Below are positions 21,905-33,779 of a DNA stretch of 64,000 nucleotides, piece after piece; the stretch's first letter is position 1, and the number at the start of each line of letters is the position of its first letter. Source of the stretch: Acanthosepion pharaonis (lineage: Eukaryota > Mollusca > Cephalopoda > Sepiida > Sepiidae); the NCBI GenBank assembly GCA_903632075.3, contig CAHIKZ030001779.1, positions 1,450,001-1,514,000 on the forward strand, written 5' to 3'. The notes beneath the pieces are model-generated. The model was not told the origin of the DNA, made no database searches, and worked only from the letters and a program-made list of their open reading frames with translations. A program made the translations under genes and the position numbers.

Positions 21905-22287
21905 TTGACAGTGTAGAGCTCAGCACTTCTGAACTCTTCAACTTAAATGGTATCCATCCAGCATTGAGGTTTACTATTGAAAAGGAATCCAATCATCAAT
22001 TGGCCTTTTTGGATGTATTAGTACATTGCACATTAACAGGTTTTCTCACTTCCATTTATAGAAAACCTACTTTCGCAGGGTTGTACACGCGTTGGGACTC
22101 TTTTTGTCCCACTAAGTGCAAGATTAACATTATTAAAACCCTCCTACATAGAGCATTAAAGATCTGCTCTGAGCCTTTCTTGAACGACGAAATCGACTTT
22201 ATTAAGGATACCCTATGTAATTTGGGTTATCCTCTTGATACTGTTAATTCAGTTATCCGTAGTAAAGTTGAAGATTATTTTTATTAA
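21905..22287 (+). pseudogene. PLE reverse transcriptase thumb fragment, inverted
   Basis: The plus-strand frame gives the PLE thumb region: FTIEKESNHQLAFLDVLV, FLTSIYRKPTFAGLYTRWDS, KINIIKTLLHRALKICS, DEIDFIKDTLCNLGYPLD and NSVIRSKVE. It lies head-to-head with the GIY-YIG part at 21527-21895 on the minus strand. In a normal PLE both are on one strand in the order RT then nuclease, so the 5' part is inverted here. The frame is almost free of damage, so the event is not very old. Confidence 0.85.
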
Positions 22288-22354
22288 TAAAAATATACTT
22301 TTACATTTCCTGTACAAACATGTTTCATTGAATATATATATTCAAAAATGCTTC

Positions 22355-22359
<5 letters not shown>

Positions 22360-22403
<44 letters not shown>
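22360..22403. repeat. (TA)n microsatellite
   Basis: TA run after two linker-like words (ttcattgaatata) that match the arrays at 20731-20918. Confidence 0.9.
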
Positions 22404-22406
<3 letters not shown>

Positions 22407-22829
22407 TATAATGCAATGTAATAGCTAAAAGTTAAGTGATTTCTAACATTGAAAGAAACACTTGTTTTAGTCACAATTGTATTACACATTACTTTTACTA
22501 ATAAAAATATACTTTTATATTTCTTGTTAAGAACTCAGAAAATTTATTAATACATATGAATACACACATGAATATATATTATATAAATGCATAAAACAAG
22601 AAACTGTCCCGTTGGAAGACCTCACAACCACCATCAAAAAGAGCACCTTCAAATAATATGGCCAAGTAACAAAAGCCAAAAATCTTTCCACTACCATCCT
22701 ACAGAAGAAAAAGTAGAAAAAGGAAAGAATGGCTGACACTGTCACTGAGTGGTCTGGAAAATCCTTCAAAGAAACTCAGACATTGACATGCAGAGGTGTT
22801 CAGTTGTGCAGCACGCCTAGTCAGGAGAA

Positions 22830-22844
22830 TGTTGCTGCTGCTGT

Positions 22845-22876
<32 letters not shown>

Positions 22877-22895
22877 ATGGTGATGATGATAATGA
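22830..22895. repeat. (TGC)n / (GAT)n trinucleotide repeat
   Basis: An imperfect GCT/GTT run passes into GAT units. It gives an Ala/Val then Asp-rich stretch in the frame 22729-22947 (+). That frame has no domain, so I treat it as a microsatellite, not a gene. Confidence 0.85.
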
Positions 22896-22899
22896 TGAA

Positions 22900-25850
22900 C
22901 TACACAAAATCAAATTATCAAAAAGGTTGTTCTGTATTTTTTATTAAATATCATTATAAGTGTTTAATTTAAACTCTATTCAATTTTGATTATAGTTGTT
23001 ATATAAGAATGGATTTTTTGTCAAAATTTGTGTATTTGTGCTTATTAATTGCAACACTGAAGATGGGAGGAAATAAGTAGCATTTTTGGCATATTATGTT
23101 TTTTTTTAATTCTAAGGAATGGAAAAATATGACAATGATTTCTACCATTTATGATTGAAGAATTTAGAATGATCAGATCTGTCAAAAGTTTTTTTCCGAA
23201 GTTTTGTGTTGAAGAGCTCTTGCTGAACAATGTTTCTTTGATTCATAAACCAGTTAAGATTGATAAAAATAACATCAAAATATCAATTGAGAATAATCAA
23301 CATCATTTGCACTAGCTTGATTATGCTAGTCACTTTGATGTGTGGATTTCACATGGATTAAGTGCAAAATAATAAAAAAAGTCTAATTGATAATAGTTCA
23401 AGTATAATTCATAATGAAATAAAAAATGTTCCGTTTTTAACAAATTATGATGGGCAATAAAAAGTAGTTACTTTCTAACAATGTTAAATGCAAGAGTTTG
23501 TGAGATATGAATCACCAATAATCATATCAAAACTCAATATTAATACAATGAATAAGTTGTATATATGGTGGAATTGGAAAGAAATCTACTATGAGCTCCT
23601 TCTATAGAGTCAACCTTTGATTTCAACAAATGCTGCTCCTAATTAGATCAAATGAAGTCAACAATCGCCAAAAGCATATGAAATTAGTTAAGTATACAAT
23701 ATTTCATCAGGAAAACACGTGACCATATTTCTTTGGTAATCAGGCTAAAATTGTTACATTTTGGTTAAGAAGTTTTCATATATTTGTCATATACTGAGTT
23801 CTTTGATAACTATTTATTTAATTCTATAGATAAATCTAAAGAAAACATTTCATTTCCCCATAGAAGTAGATCTTTGTAGATAATAAGGTTCTGTGGTATA
23901 GAATAATAAAGTTGGCTGAAAGATGGCAGAAGATAGGGGAAGAAAATGGTAAATGTATTATTCAATAAAATTAATGCCAAAAGTAAATATTTGTCTTTTA
24001 ATTTTAGTTCATGAACAAAATTTCCAGCCAAGCCAATACAAGTAAAAAACAATTTAATGAGCTGGTGTTTAAAATTTAACAGATAAGAATTTAATGAATT
24101 TTAATTTTATAAACTAGGAGATTTTTAATGCAATATTTCATTCTTTATTGAATAGAAGCCAAGATCTTTGAGAGAAGTATAAATTAAGGCTTAGATTTGG
24201 AAATATATTAACTGAATGGCATGAGTTTCTAATGCCAGTTCTTTTTTTCAGACAGTAGCCCAGTTATCAAGCTATTAAAGAAAAGGAAATAATGCAATAA
24301 AGAAAAATAACTATCAACAACAAATTTTATATCTCTGAATAAATAATAGTATAGCAAGAAGTAAAAAGCAGAATGAAACAATAAAGATTGTAAACTAGAT
24401 ACAAAAAGTGAGTTGGCCAAGTAATGATGGGTAGAAGTTTTCCTATGAAGATAAGTTAAAAAAAGACTCTGAAAACTGAACATTTTTCATGGATGTTGCA
24501 GAATACATGCTGGGCACCAAACATGACCTGAAACAACCCATTTCTTGGAATTTACTTCCACTATGCTCTACAAAACTATTGAGATACACGATTGTCTTAG
24601 TACTTCTATTAATCACACATGCCTCTATTACTCAATGATATTTTGTTTAGTTTTTGGTGATTTCTTTTTACTTTGAAGACTGAAAATGTTAAAAATGTTG
24701 TGAATTCCTCTGTATGAAATGACTGACTTACATGTCTACCTTATATACAATATTTGCACTACCTTTCCAAAAAAAAATATTCCAAATTCACAAAAGTGTT
24801 TGGTCCCAAGGGTTTGAGATAACAGATTGCATACCAATATTTTAGTGAACAGACTTAAGTCATGTTTGAAAAATGGAGAAAACATTATCTGCCAAGAATC
24901 TGGGAATCTTGTGCAAGTGAAAGGAACCACAAAAGATTTAACTGTGATGGAGGCAATCTTCTCAACCCCGAATAAAATTGGGAAATCTTTTTGGTTTTTT
25001 TTTCAGGAATTGTATAGCAAGTGAAAAACTTTGAGTATAAAAGAACATGCATACAAAAAATTTATCAATTAATCTTCTAGGAGAGCTGATTTATTTTCTA
25101 AAGAACTTGCCTGTCCAAAAATTTAGATCCACAAATGAGAAAAAAATCTTTATTTACAGAGAGTCTGGAAGGATTTACTAGCAAAAAGTATCTTGTAAAA
25201 ATATTGAACTTTGTTTTAAGAACATTTTTTTTATCAAAATCAAAGAAAGCTACTTAAAGGGGAATATTGTCTAAAATTATTCAAAATGATAGTGAAGGGG
25301 TTAGTAATCTTGTCTCACAAATCAATTATAGCAATTTAATTTCTGACAAGGTGTTTTAAATATGTGATTATCTGGTGAATTTGAACTCAATAAATGACAA
25401 TTTATCCTTTTGTATCATTTAGGATGAAAATAAAAAAATTTTTTTTACAAGTTTAAATATATTTCTTAGTACTGGTAATGGTAATAGTATTAGTCATTTC
25501 CTTTACAGATAAACATTTGGCATTCATTGACCAAGCAGCCAGTACTATTTTTGGTTGAAATTTATAAAATCTTTCACTTAAAATAATTTTTCAGGAAAAT
25601 AGGTTTTCAAGTCCAGTAACTTTTATTGTTCTTTCCTTCCTAATCTTTTATTTGAAGTGGTTTGAAATGTTAGTATGTATGAAATTATTTTCTCTTTGAG
25701 TTACATGTGATATCCATTTTAGTTGTTACTGTTGGTGGTGGTCCTCAAGTGATGGGGTTTCTGTTATTTGCTACAGTTCTTTGTGATTCTGTCTTGAAAG
25801 TTCACAATGTTCAAAGAAGAATGATCTTCAAGCTTCACTCATTCAAAGAG
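22900..25850. other. Long AT-rich stretch without recognised features
   Basis: No transposon, LINE or gene homology was recognised on either strand. Frames at 23810-24052 (-), 24229-24483 (-) and 24736-24930 (-) are hydrophobic, AT-driven and unassigned. Confidence 0.4.
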
Positions 25851-25854
25851 TAAA

Positions 25855-26015
25855 GCTGTATAAATATGACATGCTTTATCTTTACAAGTGTCAGATTAGA
25901 CCAAAAATAGAGCATGGCTGCCATATCTCAGCCAAAAGTGCCCAATCATCACTTTCCAGCTCAATAAAATAAAACCTCATCATCTGTAGATTGTCTACTG
26001 CAGTTTCACTCATCT
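25855..26015 (+). pseudogene. Jockey-type LINE RT C-terminal fragment
   Basis: The frame gives YLYKCQIRPKIEHGCHISAK followed by SAQSSLSSSIK. This matches the region after the RT domain in Jockey-type LINEs (compare 31.6 kb, where the same position reads ...YIMRF). It is short and interrupted, and ends before the Tc1 element. Confidence 0.55.
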
Positions 26016-26187
26016 GCAGTTGGTCCAATCTGTCAAACTTTCATTTTCAAATGCTTTAAAACTTCTCTACAAAATATATTAAGGAGTAAAATATATACAA
26101 ATATATTTTTTACTAGAGGGAATTGTATCCAATCTGTTATCAAGTGGACTGTATATTACAAATATTGGTGGCATTACTAGTCCCAGC

Positions 26188-27689
26188 GGGGAAAATAAGT
26201 ATTTCATCTCCTACTGATTTTCTGAGTTTGCCACCTTACAAAAATAGGGACTGTCTATAATTTTCAGGGTATGTCTGTTTTGAAAGTGAGAGATAGAATA
26301 TTAAAAAAATCTAGAAAATCACATATTAATTTTTGAACATTTATTTCTCTTTTATTGAAAAAATACGTATTTCACCCCATAGCAAAATATAACTCAGTAT
26401 TTGGTGAAGAAACCCTTGTTGGCAAGCACAGCAGGCAGACATTTCCTTTAGTTGGTTACTAAGTTTTTACAGATCCCAGTGGGGATTTTGTCCCACTCCT
26501 TTTTGCAGATCTTCTTGAAGGTTTGTAGGTTGTCGTTGAACAACTAGAATCTTCAGCTCTCTCCACAGATTCCTTAAAGGATTAAGGTCTGGAGACTGAC
26601 TAAGCCACTCTATTACCTTAATGTGCTTCTTCTTGAGCTACTCCCTTGTTGCCTTAGCCATATGCTTTGAGTCATTTCCATGCTGTCCTGAGGCAAGGAG
26701 GTATTCACTCAAGATTTGTCTGTACTTGGCATTATCCATTTTTCCTCAACCTGTTCCCTTAGCAGAGAAACAGCCTCAAAGCATAATGTTTCCACCACCA
26801 TGCTTAATGGTTGGGATGGTGGTCTTAGGGTCCAAGTCAGCTTTTTTTCCCTCCAAATATGGTAAGTCGAGTTGATGTCAAAATGTTAAATCTTAGTCTC
26901 GTCTGACCACAGCACTTTCTCCCAACCCTCCTCTGAATCATCCAGGTGCTCATTTGAAAACTTCTGACAGGCCTGTACATCTGCCTTACAGCACTACATG
27001 ATTTCAGTTCACTACGACAGTGTGTTATTAATGGTCATCTTGGTGACTGTGGTCCCAGCTGTCTTGAGATTGTCAACAAGCTCTTGCTATGTAGTTCTGA
27101 GCTGTTTCCTCACCTTTCTCATCATCAGGTTCACTCCATGTTCAGAGATCTTGCATGGAGCTCCAGACTGAGGGAGACTGATAGTCAATTGGTATTTCTT
27201 CTATTTTCTTATTATTGCACCAACATTTGACTCCTCATCTAGCTGCTTGAAAATCATCTTGTAGCCCATTCCAGTCTTGTGCAGGTATACAATTTTGTCC
27301 TGGATGTCCTTAGACAATTCTTTCATCTTGCCCATTGTGGAGAGATTAGATTCTGATTCATTGAAGGATTCTGTGAACTAGTGTCTTTTATACATGTAAG
27401 GAGTACTTGATTAGGAGTAATAATTGAGTAATAGGACTCATCTATATGCCTCCTGGTCACATAACCAGTCTGTGGGGCCTGAATCATTGCTGGTTGGTAG
27501 GGGGTGAAATATTTATTTTTTCAATAAAAAAGAAATAAATGTTCAAAAATTAATATAATGTGATTTTTTAGAATATTTTTTATATTCTGTCTCACTTTCA
27601 AGACGGACATACCCTGAAAATTATAGACCGTTCCCATTTTTGCAAGGTGGCTCAGAAAATCAGCAGGGGATGAAATACTTATTTTCCCC
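26188..27689 (-). mobile_element. Full-length Tc1-type DNA transposon, inactive
   Basis: About 1.5 kb with ~190-bp terminal inverted repeats: 26188-26378 pairs with 27500-27689. Both begin ggggaaaataagtatttcat and share ttttcagggtatgtc. The single transposase pseudogene runs on the minus strand. The two arms differ by scattered substitutions, so the insertion is old. I cannot see a clear TA duplication at the ends. Confidence 0.9.
26375..27335 (-). pseudogene. Tc1-type transposase, third catalytic residue lost
   Basis: The start at 27335 reads MGKMKELSKDIQDKIVYLH, followed by the HTH region (GMGYKMIFKQLDEESN) and a linker. Then come the catalytic blocks: first Asp in VLWSDETKI (near 26900), the glycine-rich GGGNIMLWGCFSAKGTG (near 26790), the second Asp in GNDSKHMAKAT (near 26680), and EWLSQSPDLNP (near 26610). 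The expected Glu in the last block (NPxENLW) is replaced: the sequence reads NPLRNLW. At least three stop codons interrupt the frame. The protein would have cut and pasted the element through a DDE mechanism. Confidence 0.9.
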
Positions 27690-28330
27690 ATTATTGTTCA
27701 CTATTTCATAATTTGTCAGGAATCTATCTACTACAGATAACAAAGTCCTACAGTACTTATATTAATTACAATGTCTTGGTTTTAAGAGTGCCTTTATAGA
27801 AATTATTTTATTTCTCTGCCTGTGATTCAAGAGTTCAAGCATATAGCAAAAATATTTCCTATATAGAAACCATATTAATGTAATGCTTATTTGGTACTTG
27901 CATAGAGAAAGACTACAAGAACACAACATTACTTATTGTCAGGTATCATGGATTAAGGTTTTTCTATTTCTTTTTCATTTATCGCTGCACTCTCTCAGTT
28001 ACATGCATATGTGTATATAAATGTTAAACATCCACAAATAGACATATGCATACATATATTAATATTTTTACATATATATCATATATATGGCAATTCATGC
28101 ACATGTATACATATAAATGCATGCACACATATATCTATACTTAAAAAAATGTGTATCCATATACACATTTATGTACATCTAACACTTTTTTACATCACCA
28201 GTAGAATCCACTACCTATAGATGGTTGAATTGGGATATTGTATTGATGTAGAAATCATGATTATTCAGTGATGAATTAAATATTATTTGCTTAGTTTAAT
28301 ATTCATAAAATATGGATTAAAAACTAGAAA
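27690..28330. other. AT-rich spacer
   Basis: A cryptic cata/tata-rich stretch at ~28005-28170 is low complexity. Nothing else is recognised. Confidence 0.4.
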
Positions 28331-28723
28331 CATTATTTGGACTGATATCCTTATCTTCACTGACATATTCACAACATTTTGGCTGGTGTATGCTCTGGCC
28401 TTCTTCAGGTGATTCGAATTTCAAACTGAATTCTTTATTTCATTCATCGGGGTAGATTGTTCCAGTTTCATGTGCCATGTCTCTACTGGATGTCTCAGTT
28501 ATTTCCCTTTAACTCAACTCTTCAAGTTTTTTGATTCATCACTGCTGTAGCTTGGTATTGAACTCACAACTCTTTGGTGTTAGTCACTGACTCTAAAACA
28601 AAGCTGGTAGACGAAATAAAGTGTTCAGTTTGAAATTTCAATCACCTGAAGAAGGTCGGAGTGTACAATAGCCAACATGTTGTTAATATGGCAATGAAGA
28701 TGAGGATAACAGTTCGAATAATG
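28331..28723. repeat. Inverted-repeat element with ~100-bp arms
   Basis: The left arm (28331-28431) is an imperfect reverse complement of the right arm (28624-28723). Shared words include ttcttcaggtgatt / aatcacctgaagaa and gataaggat-like ends. The spacer (~190 bp) is non-coding. A related single arm occurs at 36055-36124. The strand carrying cacctgaagaagg..gcc resembles hammerhead-type PLE ends (CTGAAGA followed by a GGCC..GCC stem). The GAAAC box is changed and the base at the cleavage position is G or T, so I do not call a ribozyme. Confidence 0.65.
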
Positions 28724-29178
28724 TAAATAATCATAAAACCTCATCTCAGAGATAGAGACAAAAGCTAGAGACTGCAGAACAACATAAAATTGTTATATTT
28801 CATAATTAAAATGTAATTGCAAAATTATTTAAACATTGTCCTCATTCTTTGACGGCATGACAAAACTCATCAATACATACTTATACATATAGAGATATAT
28901 ACTAACAAACTAATAAAGACAAATCACTAGAAACATTAAATAACAAAAGTGACAGAAACATAAACAAAAAGAAAAAGAAACTAAATGAAATTGGATGATA
29001 TAACCAAAACACATATTTAGAAAAATTAAAATTAAAATTTAAAATTCTCAGTGTCCCCTCTCCTTCATATGCATGTGAAGTCACATCAATATAAATATCA
29101 CTATAAAAACTTTTTCCACTTTGTCATAAGTTTTCTCTAAATTAGTTTTTGATACATAAAATTTTTTATATCATTCAC

Positions 29179-29180
<2 letters not shown>
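28724..29180. other. AT-rich spacer
   Basis: No feature is recognised. Confidence 0.4.

Positions 29181-29236
<56 letters not shown>
29181..29236. repeat. (TA)n microsatellite, 28 units
   Basis: Uninterrupted AT tract. Confidence 0.95.
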
Positions 29237-29239
<3 letters not shown>

Positions 29240-29438
29240 AAAAATCTGAACTGTTGGGGAGAATGAGGGCAACAGACTACCTGCCAAAAGACCTACAAAG
29301 AAGTCGTGAAATACTAATAAGAGAAAAAAGCAAAAACCAAGAAAAAGGTCAGAGTAAAAAAGAAGGAAAAACAAAAGGCAAACAACTAACTAAGCAGTAA
29401 ATAACAATGCTCAATGTCCAGGCTATTCAGACAGGGGC

Positions 29439-29441
<3 letters not shown>

Positions 29442-29494
<53 letters not shown>
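29442..29494. repeat. (TA)n microsatellite left of an inverted-repeat element
   Basis: TA tract lying ~30 bp from the left arm of the element at 29527-30039. Confidence 0.95.
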
Positions 29495-29497
<3 letters not shown>

Positions 29498-29526
29498 GTA
29501 TATTAAGGCAGCAATCCTTCCTTTAT

Positions 29527-30036
29527 GCATGTTTCATTAAAACGACAGACAAGGTACTACGGTTGAGCTTTTTTATTTAATTTTTCTTGTGTTCTGACAA
29601 GAGCTTTCTTTTCTGGACAAAGGGGTGTAAGAACTGTCCAAATGTTTTATATTTCCGAGTTCTTTCACCTATACCTTTAGACATTATCAAGGATGATTTG
29701 ATTTTCAGCTTAGTTGAGTGTGTGCGTTCTGTGTATGTATCAGCGTGTGGTAGGGATGTTTTTAATTTACGAATACGGTTAGCACATTGTGGCTTTGTTC
29801 CTAGTTAATATTGTTAATAGTTGGCTTTTTCTTTTTTATTATTAAAGCTTCCATTATTTTTTTCTTTTTTGCAAGTGGATGCAGTTAATATATTTGTGTT
29901 TTCTACTAGTATGTTCCTAATGGTGTCTGGTAAATCTGGTGTGTGTTTAAATGTGTTCTGATGGAGCTGTGATCAGATAGGTGTAACATAAGACGTCTCT
30001 CAACCGTAGTACCTTGTCTGTCGTTTTAATGAAACA

Positions 30037-30039
<3 letters not shown>
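29527..30039. mobile_element. 513-bp element with perfect 41-bp terminal inverted repeats
   Basis: The left end (29527-29567, gcatgtttcattaaaacgac...) and right end (29999-30039) are exact reverse complements over all 41 bases. The core has only short frames (29587-29808 +, 73 codons, no domain). It lies between two TA arrays, one immediately at the right end. Part of the core (29587-29710) is related to 18372-18495. It could be a MITE or a PLE-derived fold-back; perfect arms indicate a recent or gene-converted copy. Confidence 0.75.

Positions 30040-30105
<66 letters not shown>
30040..30105. repeat. (TA)n microsatellite, ~32 units
   Basis: TA tract starting at the last base of the preceding inverted-repeat element. 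Confidence 0.95.
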
Positions 30106-30107
<2 letters not shown>

Positions 30108-30503
30108 TCCTTGTGCATTTGCATATAAGTGAAGAAAATTGTGAATTTGTTGTTTTTACATTCAGAAATTTGCCAGAGTCAGTATTTATTGTTTGGCATT
30201 GGTAAAATTCTAAGAGATTGTGCATATTGTTTATAGTCTTTTATCTCCATCCATATAATGTGCCACAATTACAAAATTAGGACAATACATACCATTCCTA
30301 CTTTCAGACACTTACATTGGGTCAAAATCTTTCTTCAATTCATTGCTCTTACTTCAAATGTGTCTTGATCATTGGTTATCAAAGGAGAACATAAGATAAC
30401 TCAACAATGCTTACCCTGTTTACTGCTAAACAGTTTATGTATTTATCTAGTTATACACTGAGGTATTTGTCAGTCTCTTGGTATGTTGATTTCAGCTTAC
30501 TTA

Positions 30504-30538
<35 letters not shown>

Positions 30539-30579
30539 GTCTGATCATATATGATTCCTTCTCCAAATTATCTATCTAC

Positions 30580-30609
<30 letters not shown>
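30504..30609. repeat. Two (ATCT)n tetranucleotide arrays
   Basis: TATC units at 30504-30537 and 30569-30609, separated by ~30 bp. Confidence 0.95.
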
Positions 30610-30610
<1 letters not shown>

Positions 30611-31060
30611 AGTCTGCTTATCAGGCTTTTTATCCTTGATGTGTAGAGATGTAACCATTTTACATCAATCTGTCATCATCAGTCTATCTATTTATCACAT
30701 TTCTGAGTTTCTTTAGACAAAGATTCAATAGAACAGACTAAAAACTAGATAGTTTTTAGTCAGATTGAGTATTCTATTATGTAAAGGAAATACTTTGCTA
30801 ACACTGGACCTTTGATAGCAGCATTGTGGGCAAAAGTCATAAATGGTTAATGCTGATGCTACACAACTTTCAATCTTACATAATTGTGCATTAATTACAT
30901 ATTTTAATCACTCACTCTATTTATAACTTAAATTCTCTTTTATATTTAAAAAAAATATAAATAAAACTTTAAAATTTAAAAATGAAATAAAAGGGAGGGA
31001 GCATAATATCTTCTGTAAAAACTAGATAGAATGGCTTGATAAATTTCCTGAGATAAAATT
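30610..31060. other. AT-rich spacer
   Basis: A small palindrome (ctaaaaactag..ctagttt type) sits near 30740-30762. Nothing else is recognised. Confidence 0.4.
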
Positions 31061-31064
31061 ACAA

Positions 31065-32155
31065 TATATGAGCTGGTTGGAAATCCTCTTCTGCCATTTT
31101 TGAATGTTGTATTGAATGACTACACTTTTAAGTCATTTCACCTTAATGCAGGTGTCTCCTAGTGTTCTATCCTTGCACTTAGATTGTTTTTTACCTTCAT
31201 CAATGACCCTCCTGATGTCATCAGTTCTCAACTAGGAATTTATGTTATGACAAAACTATTTTATCCTGTCTTAATAGTAAGTCCAATAGATCCAATAAAG
31301 TAAAACTGGCAGCTGTTCTCAAAATTACCTCTAATCAGTTAACTGGTGCAAGAAATGAATTGTAAATTTTAATGTCTTCAAAACATAACTGCTATCTTTT
31401 AATCATCATAGACAACCATTTTTGCCCTCCACTAATTTGGGTGATGCTAACCTCTAGGAGAGCAGCTCTTTGTGCCTTCTTGGTTCCACATTTTCTATTA
31501 ACATGAAGTGGGGCGATTATATTGAATCAATTATTAGTTTGCTGCTAAGAATGTTTGTTCACTGTATTATGTCAGGTAATTTTTCTTATCATTCTTGCAC
31601 ATTTATAAATCTAAGATTCATCTGTGCATTGAATTCTACTGCCATATCTGGTCTGGTGCTGCAGCTATATATTATGAGATTCTTAATAAAATCTAAAGAA
31701 GGATCTGTAATATTATCTGTTCTGACCTCGTATTTTGGCTTCAGTTACTTTCTCATTGCCATCACTTCCATTTGTCTTTTCTATAAATATTTTCATATTA
31801 GTTGTTCTAATGAGCTCTCCTCCTTGGTATTTCCACCCCATGAATTTAAATGTACTACTAGATAAACAGTTAGTTCTCACTGTTTTACTGTTGAAATACG
31901 TAGATGTAAGCATAAGTTCTATTCTCATAGTTCCATTTCTCACACTTCTTAACTGTGAAACTCTCTTCTGATTTCCTTCTTCTCTACTACCTACAATTTA
32001 AGTGCAATGTCAATCTCAATCTTCTGTCTTCCTGAATCCTGTTCTTTTATTTTCCTTTCTCCTCACTAAAGTCTTCTCATTCTCTTCTACTTCCAGTAAC
32101 CCATTGCATCTAGTGATATTATCACCTTATTTGGGGTGAAATGATTAAAAAAAGA
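31065..32155 (+). pseudogene. Jockey-type LINE, RT C-terminal half and 3' end
   Basis: Across frames the RT blocks appear in order: SHFTLNAGVS (the usual GVPQG is broken), FFTFINDPPDVISSQLGIYV, and an active-site relic (tatgacaaaac, where YADD would be). Next comes STFSINMKWGDYIESI (near 31490), and the frame 31470-31865 ends with SLCLFYKYF-type sequence (ICLFYKYFHISCSNELSSLV). Homology continues to ~32020, and the 3' untranslated end holds catctagtgatattatcacc at ~32107-32126. That 3' end recurs inverted at 36275-36335 and 63255-63325. The copy has many stops. Confidence 0.85.
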
Positions 32156-32159
32156 AAAG

Positions 32160-32704
32160 AGCAGATAAAGAATGTTGAAGCTTGTATCCAGAAGTGTAAC
32201 AAATACATCATTTTTGTAATCAAATGTTGACAACCTACATTTTCCAGGCTTAGTTCTAGATTATTTTTATCCTAGATCAATTATTCTGCATGACCTTCTT
32301 ATTCACTATTTTATTACCTTCCCCAAAGTAAAACAAAGGTTCATTCCAACCATTTAACAGCTTGGATTTTATTTCAGGCATTTCAGTACACAATTTATCA
32401 CAACTTTTGTTGTTCAAAAGAAACATTCTAAATACTTCCTGGGGGAAATAATCTCCATCCTTCCAATCATCTTTCCCTTTCAGAAGTCATCTCACAGACA
32501 CTCATGTCCACTTATTCAGATTTCTTTTATTCCAACCAATTTTCAGCAATTATTTTGGACTTTAAGATGGCAACTTTGGACATTGTCTCAAGAAAGTGCC
32601 ACTGAACTGTCAGCTGGGACATCAATCTAACCAAGACAAATTAACAACTGTCTACTTCTTTGAAAAATCAGAGTGCTACGAATCAAAAGAATATGTGTTG
32701 CAGG

Positions 32705-32755
<51 letters not shown>

Positions 32756-33775
32756 GAAATAACAACAGATTAGATAAAATGGATTAATCAATCAATGATT
32801 TGTTACAAGAAACAAAGATGAACAACTGGCAATGAAAAAATAAATTTTGCTTCATTTTTCAGTATAAAAACTTAATTTTATCAATATATAAGCCAATTTG
32901 ATTTCTTATGGATAAAAGCTTTATTTCAGGGATTACTTTGTAGGCTGTACACAAATGTACCCACATGAAACAACACTTCGCCCCTTGATATTGTAAATTT
33001 AAAAATTAGTTTCACTGAAGCCATTTTGCATGGAAACAACATAGAGAAATATTACATGACAAAAAAGAAGAATATCATTCTCTTTTGTTGTTCAAAAGAC
33101 CTAGCTTAAGGGCATCTAAGAAGAAATATATATGAAGCCAGCAACCCAAGTCAGGAGACAGACACCCTCATTTCAGAAAAATTCTGTTTTGACAACCAGT
33201 AACTTCAAAGGCAGTGTTTTCAATCATCTATCCAATACTACTGACAAGCTCATTGTGAATCCTGCCAAATATCATTCTTTTTCACAACCTCTGCTGCTAC
33301 AGAATCTCAAACAAAGAACTGTACCAGATAGCTGAAACTAAATCACTTTCAACAGCAGCAACAACTAAAATGAATATCATGTTTAACTCAAAGAGAAAAT
33401 AATGACATAATCAAGATGTTGACATTCTACATTACTTCAAATAAAAGGTTAGGAAAGTAACCTGCATTAGTCCTGGAAAGAACAATAATAACTACTGAAT
33501 TTGAGGAACTTATTTTCTTGAAAAATTGTTTTAAGAGTCAATGAATGGTGAATGTTTCCTTCTAAGAAAACAGCTAATATTACCAATACTATTACACTCA
33601 TGGACAAACTGAAAGTTCAATTGACTCCACTCTTTCTGTATGCATATCCTCTCATTCATGAATACATATACAGTTCTTTTATTTAAACTTAATCATTAAA
33701 AACAAACATTCATTTGAGTTAAAACTTTTTTATCAACTTACCTTGCTTTTTTTGGGCCTTAATTATTTTGTTTGA
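32160..33775. other. AT-rich sequence with one TA array
   Basis: A TA microsatellite occupies 32706-32753. The frame at 33132-33335 (+) is unassigned. No gene is recognised. Confidence 0.45.
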
Positions 33776-33779
33776 AACA

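Larger units (their letters stand above)
20922..21905 (-). pseudogene. PLE GIY-YIG endonuclease end with 3' tail and hammerhead
   Basis: The minus strand from ~21895 reads the conserved lead KCPVYLRLPWIG, then CKNVLPPHQINSIIYK and the nuclease core CSCEADYIGRTTQHLDMRIK (near 21720-21650). AICKHLLKNRDCAAKFSVDW follows, ending at ~21527. There a GC-rich insert (21268-21510) intervenes. The reading resumes at 21251 with SRSHSLFHLKVLEARYIGS and stops near 21120. The 3' tail then carries a hammerhead motif and reaches the TA arrays. The YIG and Arg positions of the nuclease look intact. It is a second PLE family, shared with 49.9-51.1 kb. Confidence 0.85.

Noticed and set aside
22729..22947. 72-codon frame with poly-Ala and Asp tail
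   Set aside because: Low-complexity GCT/GAT repeat; no domain and no support for splicing or conservation.
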